Shown here: piece after piece, positions 8,801 to 17,105 of the stretch
How positions within the stretch are numbered: the stretch's first letter is position 1
How the letters are laid out: the number at the start of each line of letters is the position of its first letter
Assembly (NCBI GenBank): GCA_016209105.1
Contig: JACQWR010000028.1
Coordinates: 1 to 64,000, forward strand
Length of the DNA: 64,000 nucleotides
Direction: 5' to 3'
Source of the DNA: Deltaproteobacteria bacterium
Lineage (GTDB): Bacteria; Desulfobacterota; Syntrophia; Syntrophales; JACQWR01
Made by a program: the position numbers and the translations under genes
The notes under the pieces: model-generated
What the model saw: only the letters and a program-made list of their open reading frames with translations
Database searches by the model: none
What the model was told of the DNA's origin: nothing

Positions 8801-9868
8801 TCAGATATTGGCGGCGATCCAGTCTCCAATTTCACTGGTGCTCATGCCCATTTTGCCGGCATCGAGACTCTTCATTTTCCCACTTTCCAAGAGTTTTACC
8901 ACTGCGGACTCCACCCGTTTGCCGGCCTTTCCCTTGCCCAATGTCTCGATCATCATGCCGACGGCGCAGATGGCCGCCAAAGGGTTAATAACGTTTTGTC
9001 CCGTGTATTTTGGGGCGGAGCCGCCGATCGGTTCAAACATCGAGACGCCTTCAGGATTGATGTTGCCGCCCGCCGCGATACCCATCCCGCCCTGAATCAT
9101 GGCGCCCAGATCCGTAATAATGTCTCCGAATATGTTGTCGGTCACGATCACATCAAACCACTCGGGATTTTTTACCATCCACATGCACGTCGCATCCACA
9201 TGGGCATAGTCCGTCTTGACATCGGGATAGTCTTTGGCAACTTCGTAGAATGCCCGTTCCCAGAGATCAAACGCATAGGTCAACACATTGGTTTTCCCGC
9301 AGAGGGTAAGTTTCTTGGCCTTCGCCCGTTGCTTGGTATAGTTGAAGGCGTAGCGCAGGCAGCGCTCAACCCCTTTTCTGGTGTTGATAGATTCCTGCGT
9401 TGCAACCTCATCGGGGGTGCCTTTCTTCATGAAACCGCCGGCGCCGGTGTACAGACCCTCCGTATTTTCCCGCACAACGACAAAATCAATATCCTTTGGC
9501 CCCTTGTCTTTCAGTGGGCAGGGGACATTGGGGTAGAGCTTCACCGGTCTTAAGTTGATATACTGATCCAGCTCAAAGCGCAACCGGAGGAGAAGGCCCT
9601 TCTCCAAAATGCCGGGTTTTACATCAGGATGCCCGATGGCGCCGAGATAGATGGCGTCAACCGTTCGTAACTCGGCTAAAACGGATTCAGGAAGAATTTC
9701 GCCCGTTTTCTTGTATCGCTCCCCGCCCAGGTCGTAGTGGGTAAGGTCGTACGGGATGGACTCTGCCGCCGCCAGGGCTTTGAAAACCTTCAACCCTTCA
9801 TTCACCACTTCCGGACCTGTCCCGTCACCCGGTATGACGGCGATCCTGTATGTTTTTTGAGAACTCAT
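8801..9868 (-). CDS. leuB: 3-isopropylmalate dehydrogenase family enzyme
   Basis: NAD-dependent decarboxylating dehydrogenase of the isocitrate/isopropylmalate superfamily; the best guess is leucine biosynthesis. 355 residues starting [20 protein letters not shown]. It has [16 protein letters not shown] (substrate Arg residues), [12 protein letters not shown], the metal-binding stretch [20 protein letters not shown] and the nucleotide-site [11 protein letters not shown] 9868 has a perfect GGAGG just upstream. It stands alone, with no leuACD beside it, so tartrate or isocitrate dehydrogenase activity is possible. Confidence 0.88.
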   Translation of the reverse strand: MSSQKTYRIAVIPGDGTGPEVVNEGLKVFKALAAAESIPYDLTHYDLGGERYKKTGEILPESVLAELRTVDAIYLGAIGHPDVKPGILEKGLLLRLRFELDQYINLRPVKLYPNVPCPLKDKGPKDIDFVVVRENTEGLYTGAGGFMKKGTPDEVATQESINTRKGVERCLRYAFNYTKQRAKAKKLTLCGKTNVLTYAFDLWERAFYEVAKDYPDVKTDYAHVDATCMWMVKNPEWFDVIVTDNIFGDIITDLGAMIQGGMGIAAGGNINPEGVSMFEPIGGSAPKYTGQNVINPLAAICAVGMMIETLGKGKAGKRVESAVVKLLESGKMKSLDAGKMGMSTSEIGDWIAANI

Positions 9869-10070
9869 GATAACCTCCTGCTGGATGATTTCCGTCGCGC
9901 GCTTTCCCGCAACTGCTGAACAGTGCATGAAGCGCCGCGGGTGCACCTTCTTAACGCAATGACCCTCTGAAGTCAACCCGAAAAGCAGGGAGTCAACCGG
10001 AGCAAAGGCCGCTGGCCGACATTACAATGATTGATCTGATAATTTTTGCTGATAATGTTGTGATGAGGCT

Positions 10071-10122
10071 TTGAATTCGGCAGCGAGCGCATTCCCCGTG
10101 GCGTGCCGCGGAGAGCTTCAAT
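10071..10122 (+). repeat. REP-like palindromic repeat, partial copy 3
   Basis: Contains the ttgaattcggcagcgagcgc start, attccccgtggcgtgccgcg and the gagagcttcaa end. It lies in the 373-bp gap 9869-10241, which otherwise holds only the leuB leader (minus strand) and the arsR promoter/operator. Confidence 0.75.
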
Positions 10123-10204
10123 AAGTTGCGGGACGCGCCGCGAAAGCTATCATAAAAATCAGGACATGATCCTCTCCTTGGAGGAATGTATCTTAAAAAA
10201 TTAC

Positions 10205-10233
10205 TTGCATATATCCGCTTTACCGGATATATA
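10205..10233 (+). promoter_or_regulatory. arsR promoter and operator
   Basis: TTGCAT (10205-10210) and TATATA (10228-10233) are 17 bp apart. An inverted repeat atatatccg (10209-10217) / cggatatat (10224-10232) overlaps this promoter. This is where an ArsR/SmtB repressor would bind and occlude polymerase. The start codon at 10242 is so close, with no Shine-Dalgarno, that the transcript may be leaderless. Confidence 0.7.
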
Positions 10234-10241
10234 TACCGGCC

Positions 10242-10583
10242 ATGAGAAATCTTGCAAACATCGTTAAATCGCTCGAAGACGAGACCCGGTTGCGCATCAT
10301 GGCCCTGCTGCTTGACGCGGATGAGCTTTGCGTATGCGACTTTATGGCGGTATTGCAGCTTCCCCAGTCCACGGTCTCCCGTCATCTCTCCCATTTGAAG
10401 AATGCCGGCTGGCTCAGCGACCGCCGGGCGGGAGTATGGATTCACTATTCCCTCGCCAGGGATTTAAGTCCGGTTCACAGGACATTGGTTTCGACACTGC
10501 GTACGATCCTTGCTGCAAACGAGGTGGCCGGGAAGGATAGGGAACGCCTGAGCAAACTGGGCAGGGAGAATTGTTGCGCGTAA
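10242..10583 (+). CDS. arsR: ArsR/SmtB-family metalloregulator
   Basis: 113 residues with a winged helix-turn-helix: LEDETRLRIMALLL, then ELCVCDFMAVLQLPQSTVSR near residue 30. The CVC pair at the start of the recognition helix matches the ELCVCDL type of arsenite sensor, in which thiolate ligation of As(III) releases DNA. An extra Cys pair at the C-terminus (NCCA) may add a ligand. It heads arsC-acr3-hgcA-hgcB and probably represses all of them through the palindrome at 10209-10232. No ribosome-binding site is seen. Confidence 0.93.
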   Translation: MRNLANIVKSLEDETRLRIMALLLDADELCVCDFMAVLQLPQSTVSRHLSHLKNAGWLSDRRAGVWIHYSLARDLSPVHRTLVSTLRTILAANEVAGKDRERLSKLGRENCCA

Positions 10584-10646
10584 ATTTTTTTGCCTTAAAT
10601 CTATCCGTCCATCCGGATACTGGGCCGGATACCAAGGAGGAAGAGT

Positions 10647-11096
10647 ATGAAAAAAAGGGTTCTTTTCGTCTGTAGGGCGAACTCATGCCGTTCCCAGATG
10701 GCGGAAGGCATCATCAATCATGAGCTGGGGGATAAAATCGAGGCCTTCTCGGCGGGAATAACGCCGACGTCCGTCAATCCGCGGGCTATAAAGAGCATGG
10801 CGGAAATCGGCATTGACATCTCCGGGCACCGCTCCAAAAGCATGGACGAATTTGCCGGACAGGATTTCGATTACGTCGTTACCCTCTGCGACAGCGCCAA
10901 TGAACAATGCCCCCTGTTTTTCGGAGGCGTCAAGAAGATGCACATGGGCTTTGACGACCCGGCGGCTGCTGCCGGAAGCGAAGAGGAAATCATGGCCGTA
11001 TTCCGCCGGGTTCGCGATGAGCTCAAGGACAAGCTCCTGGAATACTTTTCGAACGAATTAAACGATGGAGGCAACCATGACAGTGGAAATCAGTAA
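10647..11096 (+). CDS. arsC: Arsenate reductase, thioredoxin-coupled LMW-phosphatase type
   Basis: It reduces arsenate to arsenite in the cytoplasm. 149 residues with the P-loop CRANSCRSQ at residues 9-17 and the [13 protein letters not shown] segment. The redox cysteine pair lies in [11 protein letters not shown] near residues 80-88, as in B. subtilis-type ArsC. It starts at ATG 10647 behind AAGGAGG. Its 3' end overlaps the preferred acr3 start by 20 bp, implying translational coupling. Confidence 0.93.
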   Translation: MKKRVLFVCRANSCRSQMAEGIINHELGDKIEAFSAGITPTSVNPRAIKSMAEIGIDISGHRSKSMDEFAGQDFDYVVTLCDSANEQCPLFFGGVKKMHMGFDDPAAAAGSEEEIMAVFRRVRDELKDKLLEYFSNELNDGGNHDSGNQ

Positions 11097-12135
11097 GAAA
11101 CTTCCCTTTCTCGACCGCTACCTGACCGTCTGGATTTTTTCCGCTATGGCGCTGGGGGTTGGTCTGGGATATTACGTACCCGGTGTAGAACACTTCATCA
11201 ACCGGTTTCAGGTCGGCACCACGAATATCCCTATCGCCATCGGACTTATTCTCATGATGTATCCACCGTTCGCCAAGGTGAAGTACGAGGAGATGCCGGA
11301 GGTCTTCCACGACAAGAAAGTCCTGGGACTTTCCCTCGTGCAGAACTGGCTGATCGGTCCGGCGCTCATGTTCGTCCTGGCCATCGTCTTTCTCCCGGAC
11401 AAACCGGAGTACATGGTCGGCCTCATCATGATCGGGTTGGCCCGCTGCATCGCCATGGTGATCGTCTGGAACGAACTGGCCAAGGGAAACACCGAGTACG
11501 CCGCGGGTCTCGTGGCCTTCAACAGCGTTTTTCAGGTGCTCTTCTTCAGCGTCTACGCCTGGTTCTTTATCACCGTTCTTCCGCCCCTCTTCGGGCTTTC
11601 CGGAAGCATCGTGGAGGTCGGCATCCGCCAGATCGCCGAAAGCGTTTTCATCTATCTGGGCATCCCCTGCATCGCCGGGGCACTGACGCGACTCATCGGC
11701 GTGACGCTGGTCGGCAAGGAACGCTACCACAGGAGTTTCGTTCCCCTGATCAGTCCCCTAACCCTTATTGCCCTTTTGTTTACCATCGTGGTCATGTTCA
11801 GCCTGAAAGGGAAGCTGATCGTCGCCATACCCCTGGACGTGGTGCGCATCGCCATACCCTTGGGCATCTACTTCATCGTCATGTTCGTCGTTTCCTTTTT
11901 CATGGGCAAAAAAATGGGGGCGGACTATTCGCGCACGACGACGTTGGCTTTTACCGCGGCAAGCAACAATTTCGAGTTGGCGATTGCCGTGGCCGTAGCC
12001 GTTTTCGGACTTGGTTCCGGCGTGGCCTTTGCCGCGGTAATCGGTCCCCTGGTGGAAGTGCCGGTGATGATCGGACTGGTAAACGTGGCGTTCTGGTTTC
12101 AGAAACGCCTGTTTGCCCCCATACGCGTAAGATAA
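11077..12135 (+). CDS. acr3: Arsenite efflux permease, ACR3 family
   Basis: Inner-membrane arsenite exporter driven by membrane potential. 352 residues and about ten hydrophobic helices. The conserved Cys lies in [14 protein letters not shown], and [15 protein letters not shown] is the family's helix-break motif near residue 300. ATG 11077 has GGAGG (11067-11071) just upstream; ATG 11065 is in frame but overlaps that site. It sits between arsC and hgcA with short gaps. Confidence 0.94.
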   Translation: MTVEISKKLPFLDRYLTVWIFSAMALGVGLGYYVPGVEHFINRFQVGTTNIPIAIGLILMMYPPFAKVKYEEMPEVFHDKKVLGLSLVQNWLIGPALMFVLAIVFLPDKPEYMVGLIMIGLARCIAMVIVWNELAKGNTEYAAGLVAFNSVFQVLFFSVYAWFFITVLPPLFGLSGSIVEVGIRQIAESVFIYLGIPCIAGALTRLIGVTLVGKERYHRSFVPLISPLTLIALLFTIVVMFSLKGKLIVAIPLDVVRIAIPLGIYFIVMFVVSFFMGKKMGADYSRTTTLAFTAASNNFELAIAVAVAVFGLGSGVAFAAVIGPLVEVPVMIGLVNVAFWFQKRLFAPIRVR

Positions 12136-12158
12136 GAGCATCTATGCAAGGAGATAGT

Positions 12159-13313
12159 ATGAAAGACCAGATGATAAAAATACCTGATGACCGGCAATTG
12201 AAGCTTGCTCCGGCAGCAGGTAACTCTGCTGAGGGAGCCGCCTCTGACAAACCTCCCTGTTGAGGGCCTCCGGCCTCCGCCGGCGGCGGAGAAATTAACG
12301 AGACCGTTCCCGGTTTCGTCGGATGGCTGACGACCGGCGCCGGACGAGTGCCCCAGGTAGCCACGACTCTTGCATTTGCCGACCGTCTCGGCGCCTGGAA
12401 AGCGCGCTGGGGCATCGGCCGGCTGAACTACCTGGTTCCACCCGGCCTCTACGCCGTCGGCGCACCGACGCCGGATGCCCCGGTGCTGGTAACCGCCAAC
12501 TACAAGATGAGCTACGACATCGTCCGCAGCTCGCTGACGGGACGGAATGTCTGGCTTCTCGTCCTCGAGACGTACGGAATCAATGTCTGGTGTGCCGCGG
12601 GAAAGGGAACCTTCGGCACGGAAGAACTGGTGCGGCGCATCGGCATCTCCGGTCTGGCCGGGGCGGTCATGCACCGCCGGCTCATTCTGCCGATCCTGGG
12701 AGCGCCGGGGGTGGCGGCCCACGAAGTGAAAAAACAAACCGGTTTCACTATCCGGTATGCGGCAATCCGGGCCGGAGACCTTCCCGCCTATCTCGACAAC
12801 GGCATGGTAACGACGCCGGCGATGCAGGAGCTGACTTTTACGCTCCGGGAGCGGTCGGTCCTTATCCCCGTGGAGTTGGTGCAGGCGCTGAAACCGACTG
12901 CACTTACGGCGGCGGTGCTGTTCATCGCGGGGGCGGCGCTGAAGGGGCCTGCCGACGGCCTCACGACCGTCTACGCCTATCTTGGCGCCGTGGTTGCCGG
13001 CGCCGCAATCGCGCCGCTGCTCCTTCCCTGGATTCCCGGCAGGAGCTTTGCCGTAAAAGGGGCTGTGACGGGACTGACCTGGATCACGGCCTTCTACCTG
13101 CTCGCAGGGGGGCAAGGCTGGAGCGTACCCGCGACCGCCGCTGCCTTTCTTTCGATTCCGGCGGTGAGCGCCTTCTATGCGCTCAATTTCACCGGATGCA
13201 CGAACTACACTTCCCGCTCCGGGGTGAAGAAGGAGATGCGGATTGCCCTTCCGACCATGGGGTGCGCGGTTATTTTCAGCGCGCTCATGGTATTGGCAGG
13301 GCGGTTTTTATAA
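12159..13313 (+). CDS. hgcA: Mercury methyltransferase corrinoid protein HgcA, with in-frame UGA (putative selenocysteine)
   Basis: HgcA carries a methyl group on a corrinoid and transfers it to Hg(II). The cap-helix motif NVWCAAGKGTFG, with the Co-coordinating Cys at residue 145, is present. So is the family's C-terminal membrane domain of about five helices ending in NFTGCTNYTS and VKKEMR. From ATG 12159 (AAGGAG just upstream) the frame meets TGA at 12261-12263 (residue 35, context KPPC-UGA-GPP) and then stays open to 13313. The conserved soluble part begins well before the next usable start (GTG 12348), and that start has no good ribosome-binding site. Read-through is therefore the simplest reading. 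A CTCCGCC/GGCGGAG hairpin follows 11 nt after the UGA. Alternatives: a nonsense mutation or a sequencing error. Confidence 0.9.
12275..12291 (+). promoter_or_regulatory. Possible SECIS hairpin in hgcA
   Basis: CTCCGCC (12275-12281) pairs with GGCGGAG (12285-12291) around a GGC loop. The loop begins 18 nt after the UGA and has G in its first two positions, as in loose bacterial SECIS models. It lacks the GU of the E. coli element, and competing GC-rich pairings exist, so this is the weaker of the two candidates. Confidence 0.4.
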
Positions 13314-13330
13314 GGAAAAGGTGAAAAGCT

Positions 13331-13618
13331 ATGAAAGGTTTCAGCTATCTGCGAAATGTGGCGACTCTGGAGTTGAATCGCGATGCATGCATCGACTGCG
13401 GCAGGTGTTCGGAGGTCTGTCCGCACCAGGTCTTTTCTCTCGAAGAGAATAAAGCGCGGCTCATAAATTTCGATGCCTGCATGGAGTGCGGCGCCTGCGC
13501 GAAGAACTGCCCAGCCGCCGCTATCCGTGTCGATGCCGGCGTCGGCTGTGCCACCGGACTCATCAATGAATGGCTTCGTGAGCAGAATTTTTATAGAGTC
13601 AGTAAGGAATGCTGCTGA
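13331..13618 (+). CDS. hgcB: HgcB ferredoxin-like mercury-methylation partner
   Basis: It donates electrons to, and probably binds Hg for, HgcA. 95 residues with two [4Fe-4S] motifs, CIDCGRCSEVCP and CMECGACAKNCP, then the conserved lone Cys in VDAGVGCATGLINEWL. The terminal Cys-Cys pair (SKECC) is also required in the family. All signature cysteines are present. It begins 17 bp after hgcA, so the two are co-transcribed. Confidence 0.96.
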   Translation: MKGFSYLRNVATLELNRDACIDCGRCSEVCPHQVFSLEENKARLINFDACMECGACAKNCPAAAIRVDAGVGCATGLINEWLREQNFYRVSKECC

Positions 13619-13630
13619 TGACGCATGGAA

Positions 13631-13703
13631 TTGAATTCGGCAGCGAGCGCATTCCCCGCGGCTTGCCGTGGGGTAAGCGAGCGAATAATGAACGATTCCA
13701 AAG
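13631..13703 (+). repeat. REP-like palindromic repeat, copy 4
   Basis: Starts ttgaattcggcagcgagcgc, contains the ccccgcggcttgccgtgggg hairpin and continues into aagcgagcgaataatgaacg. It sits just after hgcB and before the two-UGA gene. Confidence 0.75.
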
Positions 13704-13794
13704 GAGCGATGCAATAACATGCGCCGGGATGAGGGGGCGCCGCCGCGGCTTTCCCGCCGGACCGGACCGGTAAAACCAATCGAGGAGGTTTCCT

Positions 13795-14118
13795 ATGTCA
13801 CAGTTTGAAATAATAGGGTGAACTACCTGAGGCGATTGCGAACAGCCGACAGTTAGTCGGCGCATGCTGAGATTTGCTGATGGCACCCAGGTCCGTGTTA
13901 ATGGTTTGATCGAGATACTGGCCGACCTTTACTCTCAAGGCAGACAGGCGAACCAGAAGGCCGCCGAAGAGATTATCAATAGGTTGGAAGCCAACAAGAA
14001 TTATATCCCTTCGTCAGACCTTACCCGTAAAGAGTTCGCTTATGTCCTGCTGAAGGAGTACAGAGAGTACATAGAGGCTAAAGACGACGACCCAAAAAAG
14101 GCAACCGGCCCGAGATAG
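13795..14118 (+). CDS. Putative small selenoprotein with UxxU motif (two in-frame UGAs)
   Basis: Read from ATG 13795, which has a perfect GAGGAGGT at 13782-13789, the frame passes TGA at 13819-13821 and 13828-13830 and then stays open to 14118. That gives 107 residues with Sec at positions 9 and 12 (UTTU, a CxxC-like spacing) and a nearby Cys15. The body, LRFADGTQVRVNGLIEILADLY onward, is hydrophilic and mostly helical, ending ATGPR. The only other start, ATG 13864, has no ribosome-binding site. A stem-loop with AGTTA apex lies 20 nt after the second UGA. I do not recognise the family. Its place after hgcB and before thiol-redox genes suggests a metal or thiol role. The alternative is a decayed 5' end. 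Confidence 0.6.
13845..13861 (+). promoter_or_regulatory. Candidate SECIS stem-loop
   Basis: GCCGAC (13845-13850) pairs perfectly with GTCGGC (13856-13861) around AGTTA. The loop has G in position two followed by U, and starts 20 nt after UGA 2 and 29 nt after UGA 1. Both distances suit bacterial SECIS elements. Bases 38-39 and 62-63 of the 13800s may extend the stem past a bulge. Confidence 0.55.
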
Positions 14119-14180
14119 GCCGGGACAGTCATGGTAGACGTCGAGGCGTATAGCCGCGATAAAACAAGTGGAGTATGGAA

Positions 14181-14567
14181 ATGAAAAGAAGTTGCTTTAA
14201 GTTTGCTACTCTTATCTTTTATATTTCGTTATTGTTCCTGTTCGCACTGCCGGCGGCCCTCTTCGCCACCGCCGCGGAGGCCCCCGTCAAGGGGATGGTC
14301 ACGATGGTTGATCTGGGTGCAAAAAAATGCATACCCTGCAAAATGATGGCGCCGATCCTGGAAAAGCTGGGAAAGGTGTATGCCGGAAAGGCGGCCGTGG
14401 TCTTTCTCGACGTTTGGGAGGACCCGGCGCCGGCAAGGCGTTTCGGCATCCGGGCCATCCCCACCCAGATCTTTTTCGACAATAAGGGCAGGGAGGTCTA
14501 CCGGCACGAGGGGTTTCTGAGCGAGGAGGCGATCGTCCGCCGGTTCAAGGATATGGGCGTAAAATAG
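14181..14567 (+). CDS. Exported thioredoxin-like protein
   Basis: 128 residues: a signal peptide or membrane anchor (about 1-30, ending near FATAAEA), then a thioredoxin fold with KKCIPCKMMAP (CIPC active site, about residue 54) and the cis-Pro motif AIPTQIFFD. It probably works outside the inner membrane as a thiol-disulfide reductant or exchanger. ATG 14181 fits the GTGGAG spacing better than ATG 14175. It is followed by a CcdA-type transporter that would supply electrons. Confidence 0.88.
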   Translation: MKRSCFKFATLIFYISLLFLFALPAALFATAAEAPVKGMVTMVDLGAKKCIPCKMMAPILEKLGKVYAGKAAVVFLDVWEDPAPARRFGIRAIPTQIFFDNKGREVYRHEGFLSEEAIVRRFKDMGVK

Positions 14568-14578
14568 ACAGGGTAACC

Positions 14579-15286
14579 GTGCTGACGCAATTTTTTCTCA
14601 CCATCAACGACTGGATCACCGGCGCGACTGCCCTGGCGGCGCTGGGCTCCTTTTTATGGGGCATGGTCAGCGTCCTGTTGAGTCCCTGCCACCTGGCGTC
14701 CATACCGCTGATCGTGGCCTACGTAGCCGGTCAGGATAAGGCGCTTAAACCGCGGCAGGCCGCCCATTATGCCATTCTTTTCACCGCTGGACTCTTCATC
14801 ACGATCGCCGTGATCGGCATTCTCTGTGCGTTGCTGGGCCGGATGCTCGGAGATGTCGGCAGCTACTGGCAGATAGTTGTCGGTCTGGTTCTGATTTGGG
14901 TCGCCCTGGGGATGCTGGGGGTGGAAAAATGCAACCTCTCCGGTGGATGGCTGCAGCAGTTGAACGTCAAGGGGCTTCGCGGCTCCTTCCTCCTGGGCCT
15001 GGCGTACGGGGTTCTATCCGGCTCCTGCACCTTCGGCTTCATCGCCCCCATTCTGGCAATCATCACGGTTCAGCAGAAGGTGCTGACCGGCGTCCTGCTG
15101 ATCCTGTTGTTTGCCCTGGGACATTGTCTCCCCATTATGATCGCCGGCAGCTCAACGGCAGCCGTCCGACGCCTGACGGAGAGCGAACTCTGGCTTGGTT
15201 CGGGAGACTGGTTCAGGAAAGGCGCCGGGGTTTTCATCGGCCTGCTGGGAATCTATTTCATCGGCAGTCCCTTTTTGATCGGATGA
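14579..15286 (+). CDS. ccdA: CcdA/DsbD-type thiol electron transporter
   Basis: 235 residues with about six membrane helices. The two conserved cysteines lie in LLSPCHLAS (helix 1) and SGSCTFGF (helix 4), the arrangement used to carry reducing equivalents from cytoplasmic thioredoxin across the membrane. It starts at GTG 14579, 11 bp after the exported thioredoxin, its likely substrate. Confidence 0.88.
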   Translation: MLTQFFLTINDWITGATALAALGSFLWGMVSVLLSPCHLASIPLIVAYVAGQDKALKPRQAAHYAILFTAGLFITIAVIGILCALLGRMLGDVGSYWQIVVGLVLIWVALGMLGVEKCNLSGGWLQQLNVKGLRGSFLLGLAYGVLSGSCTFGFIAPILAIITVQQKVLTGVLLILLFALGHCLPIMIAGSSTAAVRRLTESELWLGSGDWFRKGAGVFIGLLGIYFIGSPFLIG

Positions 15287-15348
15287 ATTAAATAAAAATT
15301 TTCCTCTGAAGCGGCGTTGAAAATTCCGGGGGCGTCCAACCTATATGT

Positions 15349-15514
15349 AGTGTTTCAACAATAAGATGTCATATCGGCCGGAGGGAGATATCTTTTAATA
15401 GTGCATATTGAAGCTCCCCGCAGCAAGCTGCGGGAAATGCGCTCGCTTCCGAATTCACGAAGATTTTTCACTTTACTCGAAATGACAGAATTGTAAAGCC
15501 ATTACGGTAACACT
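15349..15514. repeat. MITE-like element A, copy 2, with a nested REP
   Basis: Begins agtgtttca and ends ggtaacact, an imperfect inverted pair. It is homologous in inverted orientation to 8391-8537. Its middle is replaced by a REP-like unit (15408-15456), so the REP arrived in, or recombined into, this copy. The 252-bp gap 15287-15538 holds nothing else recognisable. Confidence 0.7.
15408..15456 (-). repeat. REP-like palindromic repeat, short copy 5 nested in MITE A
   Basis: ttgaagctccccgcagcaag, ctgcgggaaatgcgctcgct and tccgaattca: the two ends of the full repeat fused with loss of the centre. Confidence 0.7.
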
Positions 15515-15538
15515 ACCTAAGTGCAAACGGAGGCGGTT

Positions 15539-16831
15539 ATGAAGAACCGGCATAAATTCGTTTTACTCTTGGGTGGCTTTTTAGCGGCCTATTTTATCCC
15601 CTTTAACGACATTCATGTCCAGAAGGCGATCCTTGAATCTTTTTATATGCTTCAGGACTATGCGCAGAAGCATGTGCTTTTGTGTCTGGTGCCTGCCTTT
15701 TTCATTGCCGGGGCCATCTCCGTCTTTGTTTCCCAGGCCGCGGTCATGAAGTACCTGGGGCCGGCGGCGCACAAGCTCCTTTCCTATTCCGTGGCGTCCG
15801 TATCAGGGACGGTGTTGGCGGTATGTTCCTGCACGGTGCTTCCTCTTTTTGCGGGGATTTACCGGATGGGGGCGGGCATCGGGCCTGCTTCGGCCTTCCT
15901 CTATTCGGGACCGGCCATCAATGTCCTCGCAATCGTCCTCTCGGCGAAGGTCCTGGGCTGGCAGATCGGTCTGGCGCGGGCTGTCGGCGCTGTAGCCTTC
16001 GCCTATATCATCGGGCTCCTGATGGCCTTTACCTTTCGTGAAGAGGAAAGGAACAAAAAGACCCTCGTCATGCCCGGGGAAGATGAACCCAAAAGGAAAC
16101 TCTGGCAGGACACGGTCTATCTGTCCTCGATGGTGGGCATCCTGGTCTTTGCGAACTGGGGCAAACCGCAGGAGACCGAAGGCGTCTGGTACGCGCTCTA
16201 TGCGGCCAAGTGGTATTTGACGGGACTTTTCGGCATCCTTTTCGGCTATGTGATTGTTCGCTGGTTCGGAGCGAAGCCGCTTCCCACGATAATCACTGGC
16301 GTCGTGGCGCTCCTTTTAGCGTTTGCCTTTCCTCAGTGGCCGCTGCTCGCCTTTTCGGCAGGCATCGCGGGGCTTGTCTGGGTGGCAGGGACCTCGTCGG
16401 ATGAGACGAAAAACTGGCTCGACTCCACCTGGACCTATACGCTCATGATTGCCCCACTGCTTTTGGGCGGCGTCCTCATCGCCGGTTTTCTCCTGGGCAT
16501 GCCGGGTACGGATAACGGGATCATCCCTTCCCGGTGGATTTCCCTGCTTGTGGGCGGAAACAGCTTCACGGCCAATTTTTTTGCCTCTGTCGTAGGCGCC
16601 TTCATGTACTTCGCCACCCTGACCGAAGTGCCCATTGTCCAAGGGCTTCTCGGTTCCGGCATGGGGAAGGGCCCCTCTCTGGCCCTGCTTCTGGCCGGTC
16701 CGGCGCTGTCGCTGCCGAACATGATCGTAATCCGGAGCATCCTGGGAACAAAAAAAGCCATAGTTTTCATTTTATACGTCATTATCCTGTCCACGGTGGC
16801 TGGCATGTTTTTTGGGTGGATTATGGAATAA
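15539..16831 (+). CDS. Permease of the UPF0718/ArsP type
   Basis: 430-residue inner-membrane protein with about ten to eleven helices. The family motif SGTVLAVCSCTVLPLFAGIY near residue 95 contains the CSC pair. It is followed by SAFLYSGPAINVLAI, and a second half repeats the pattern (TEVPIVQGLLGSGMGKGPS). Relatives include ArsP, which exports trivalent organoarsenicals. ATG 15539 follows GGAGG. Its location after ars and hgc genes suggests metal(loid) or methyl-metal(loid) efflux, which is inference. Confidence 0.88.
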   Translation: MKNRHKFVLLLGGFLAAYFIPFNDIHVQKAILESFYMLQDYAQKHVLLCLVPAFFIAGAISVFVSQAAVMKYLGPAAHKLLSYSVASVSGTVLAVCSCTVLPLFAGIYRMGAGIGPASAFLYSGPAINVLAIVLSAKVLGWQIGLARAVGAVAFAYIIGLLMAFTFREEERNKKTLVMPGEDEPKRKLWQDTVYLSSMVGILVFANWGKPQETEGVWYALYAAKWYLTGLFGILFGYVIVRWFGAKPLPTIITGVVALLLAFAFPQWPLLAFSAGIAGLVWVAGTSSDETKNWLDSTWTYTLMIAPLLLGGVLIAGFLLGMPGTDNGIIPSRWISLLVGGNSFTANFFASVVGAFMYFATLTEVPIVQGLLGSGMGKGPSLALLLAGPALSLPNMIVIRSILGTKKAIVFILYVIILSTVAGMFFGWIME

Positions 16832-16860
16832 TAGTATAAGAATACAGGGAGGAAGGAAAA

Positions 16861-17091
16861 ATGAAAAAAATACAGATTCTCGGTACGGGATGCCCCAAGT
16901 GCATCAAACTTACCGAAAACGCCAAGAAGGCAGCCGAAGAGGCGGGTGTCGCCTATGAGATCGAAAAGGTGACGGACATCAAGAAAATCATGGATTTTGG
17001 CGTCATGATGACACCGTCGCTTGCCATCGACGGGGAAGTGAAAAGCGTTGGCAAGATGCTCTCCATAGAGGAGATCAAGAAACTGCTGTAG
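16861..17091 (+). CDS. Small CPKC redox-active disulfide protein
   Basis: 76-residue minimal thioredoxin/glutaredoxin-like fold with TGCPKCIKL at residues 9-17 and the cis-Pro motif MMTPSLAIDG. Such proteins are regularly found beside UPF0718 permeases and may deliver or release thiophilic metalloids. RBS GGAGG precedes ATG 16861. It lies between the large permease and the two half permeases. Confidence 0.9.
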   Translation: MKKIQILGTGCPKCIKLTENAKKAAEEAGVAYEIEKVTDIKKIMDFGVMMTPSLAIDGEVKSVGKMLSIEEIKKLL

Positions 17092-17105
17092 GGAGGCTGG
17101 TTACT

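Noticed and set aside
11023-11730. 235-residue ORF on the minus strand opposite acr3
   Set aside because: Rich in His/Asp/Glu with no family resemblance; it mirrors a GC-rich membrane gene with a good start and known family.
12323-13324. 333-residue plus-strand ORF overlapping hgcA in another frame
   Set aside because: Arg/Gly-rich out-of-frame translation; the hgcA frame has all family motifs.
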